A stretch of 8,786 bases of DNA from Balneolaceae bacterium SMO_bin1. Its GTDB lineage: Bacteria; Bacteroidota; Rhodothermia; Balneolales; Balneolaceae. The stretch lies in NCBI GenBank assembly GCA_003123965.1, contig NNSL01000370.1, forward strand, positions 1 through 8,786, written 5' to 3'. The notes under the pieces were generated by a model that worked only from the letters and a program-made list of their open reading frames with translations, searched no databases and had not been told where the DNA came from. Positions within the stretch are counted from its first letter, which is position 1. Every line of letters begins with the position of its first letter. Below, piece after piece: positions 7,418 to 8,786 of the stretch. Made by a program: the position numbers and the translations under genes.

Positions 7418-7522
7418 ACCGGCCTGAGTTGTTTAAGGGAAGTATTGCTGAGAAAAAATGCTCAATTTTGTAAATGCGGGTTGGAAAGGGAAAATGGTGG
7501 TAGAGTGTGGGAGGAAATGAAA

Positions 7523-7542
7523 AGCCAACCTTCCGGTTAGCC
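7523..7542 (-). terminator. Possible hairpin terminator on the minus strand
   Basis: On the minus strand GGCTAACC, loop GGAA (a GNRA-type tetraloop), GGTTGGCT can pair over 8 positions including two G-U pairs, followed by TTTCATTT. The plus-strand version has mismatches instead of wobbles, so a minus-strand RNA is favoured. The stem is short and the T tract is interrupted. It would end transcription coming from the hydrolase side before it reaches the dcw promoter. Confidence 0.35.
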
Positions 7543-7739
7543 TTCATGCTTTGTATTCACCCCTGCGCAAATACATGAGCCAATCGAATAATTAGCGCTA
7601 CTGTTGTACCTATCAAAAAGTTTACATATTGGCGAATTTAAAAGCACAAATATGAGTAAGATTTAATGATTGACAGGAACTTGACTTTATATGGAGTTGG
7701 AAGTTTTGTGTGATATTGTAAACCCAAACCTCGGAACGC

Positions 7740-7767
7740 TTGTTCGTAAGATTTATTTTGATAGAAT
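7740..7767 (+). promoter_or_regulatory. Weak candidate promoter for the serine hydrolase gene
   Basis: TTGTTC (three of six matches) is followed after 16 bases by TAGAAT (five of six), ending 30 bases before the ATG. No exact TAnnTTTG element was found on this strand near the gene. The start codon has no Shine-Dalgarno. Confidence 0.25.
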
Positions 7768-7797
7768 ACTGCTAATGTTGATCAGTCAAACCATTCT

Positions 7798-8786
7798 ATG
7801 AAGAATTTTAAATATCGATTATTTGCCACTTTTTCTGCAGTGCTGATGGCCGCATTCATTCATAGCCCCGTGGCTGCACAAAGTGCACCAGACTATACTG
7901 CAATTGCAGATCAAATACGGCAAGACGCTGAAGCCATCGGCTCGGTGCGTAGCCTGCTGGTTCAGCAAAACGGAGAACGGATTTTAGAACAGTACTACCA
8001 CGGCATGCGACCGGCACGAAAAATGAACACAAAGTCGGCTTCAAAAAGTATCATTTCTTTGTTGGTTGGCATTGCCGTTGATAAAGGCACGATTGGCAGC
8101 GTAAATGAATCTATCGCCAAGTATTTGCCCGATTACTATGAAAGCATCTCCGATTCCGTAAAGCGCAGCATCACCGTTAAAGATTTGTTGACCATGCGAG
8201 CAGGACTGGAATCAACCAGTTTTGGCAATTATGGGGCTTGGGTTACCAGTGATGACTGGGTGGAATACGCCCTTGAGCAGCCCATGGTTAAAACGCCGGG
8301 CGGCGATATGGAGTACAGTACGGGCAGCTCGCATCTGCTTTCAGTTATCATCAGCAAGGCTTCCGGGATGAGCACGCGCGCCTTTGCCAATGAGTATTTG
8401 TTCGGTCCACTAAATATCGAGGTTGGCGGCTGGGACCGCGACCCGCAGGGCTATTACATGGGCGGAAACAATGTGGCACTCAGCTCCGAGGCGATGATGA
8501 AAATAGGACAGATGGTGCTCAATGGAGGTTCATGGAATGGCCAACGAGTTATTTCGCAAGAGTGGCTGGCTGATTCTTTTCAAACCTATACACGCAGCAA
8601 CTACAATCCCTATGATTACGGCTACATGTGGTGGAATCGCCCTGTTGCGGGCCATAAAGTCTATTTTGCATGGGGGTACGGCGGGCAGTACATATTTTTG
8701 ATTCCCAGCCTCGATGCTGTGGTGGTTGTTACCTCCTCACTCAATAACGCTACGCAACGGCGCGAATATAAAGAACCCGTTTTTGA
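7798..8786 (+). CDS. Secreted serine hydrolase, beta-lactamase class C / PBP4*-like (PF00144-type), 3' end outside window
   Basis: The open frame encodes 329 residues and runs off the right edge, probably only a few codons before its stop. Residues 1-27 form a signal peptide (basic start, hydrophobic core, cleavage near PVAA), so the enzyme acts in the periplasm or outside the cell. The family core is visible: SxxK as SASK at 80-83 (nucleophile S80, K83), DLLTMRAGLES at 129-139, and MEYSTGSSHLLS at 171-182, where YST occupies the position of the Tyr-x-Asn motif. GYGGQYIF at 293-300 stands in for the third KTG/HxG box. YST rather than YSN is seen in many esterase-like or peptidase-like members, so a real beta-lactamase is less likely than an esterase, D-aminopeptidase or unknown hydrolase. 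The substrate cannot be told. It is transcribed away from the dcw operon, so a functional link to cell-wall synthesis is only suggestive. The start is the first ATG giving a signal peptide; no Shine-Dalgarno is visible. Confidence 0.9.
   Translation, partial: MKNFKYRLFATFSAVLMAAFIHSPVAAQSAPDYTAIADQIRQDAEAIGSVRSLLVQQNGERILEQYYHGMRPARKMNTKSASKSIISLLVGIAVDKGTIGSVNESIAKYLPDYYESISDSVKRSITVKDLLTMRAGLESTSFGNYGAWVTSDDWVEYALEQPMVKTPGGDMEYSTGSSHLLSVIISKASGMSTRAFANEYLFGPLNIEVGGWDRDPQGYYMGGNNVALSSEAMMKIGQMVLNGGSWNGQRVISQEWLADSFQTYTRSNYNPYDYGYMWWNRPVAGHKVYFAWGYGGQYIFLIPSLDAVVVVTSSLNNATQRREYKEPVF

Larger units (their letters stand above)
7242..7797. other. Divergent intergenic region with dcw control sequences
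   Basis: This 556-base AT-rich stretch between mraZ and the plus-strand hydrolase gene has no convincing open reading frame on either strand. The mraZ-proximal third holds the promoter, MraZ operator and leader palindrome. The middle holds an AT-rich repeat and a hairpin. The hydrolase-proximal part (about 7560-7740) shows nothing I can name. Confidence 0.7.

Noticed and set aside
7856..8044. 62-codon minus-strand open frame
   Set aside because: It lies wholly opposite the serine hydrolase coding region and has no family features; it is a shadow frame.
1..8786. CRISPR array, tRNA, rRNA, insertion sequence or phage genes
   Set aside because: No spaced repeats, tRNA-like cloverleaf, transposase or terminal inverted repeats were seen by eye; the window is a core operon plus one hydrolase gene.

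Overview
The window holds the first seven genes of a dcw (division and cell wall) cluster on the minus strand, read right to left as mraZ, rsmH (mraW), ftsL, ftsI, murE, mraY and murD. A divergent serine hydrolase gene lies on the plus strand at the right edge. The gene order has no murF between murE and mraY. MurE carries the DNPR motif of meso-diaminopimelate-adding enzymes, and the FtsI-type transpeptidase ends in PASTA domains. Together these point to a Gram-negative of the Bacteroidota/Balneolota/Rhodothermota kind. That placement is an inference from gene order and protein features, not from any search. Clear Shine-Dalgarno sequences precede ftsL, ftsI and mraY.

Layout: murD (1-668, 3' end outside the window), mraY (665-1801), murE (1801-3286), ftsI (3283-5431), ftsL (5428-5853), rsmH (5855 to about 6796), mraZ (6774-7241), a 556-base divergent intergenic region (7242-7797), and a secreted beta-lactamase/PBP4*-type serine hydrolase (7798 to the right edge, last residues missing). 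The dcw genes overlap by 1 to about 29 bases or are 1 base apart, so they almost certainly form one translationally coupled operon. Its products act from regulation (MraZ) and 16S rRNA methylation (RsmH) to septal peptidoglycan synthesis (FtsL, FtsI) and lipid-linked precursor assembly (MurD, MurE, MraY).

The operon control region is readable. A TTGACA/TACATT-type promoter (7318-7347) is followed at once by three TGGGN repeats with exactly 10-base spacing (7292-7316), which is the known form of an MraZ operator. A perfect 12-base palindrome (7263-7274) lies in the leader.

The main oddity is that three of the seven dcw genes (murD, murE, ftsI) are each broken by one apparent extra base in a short A-run (coding strand). 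Removing one A restores a full-length protein with all catalytic motifs in every case. Sequencing or assembly error in homopolymers is the most likely cause; recoding is possible but less likely. I found no convincing undescribed system. The window is mostly a core housekeeping locus.
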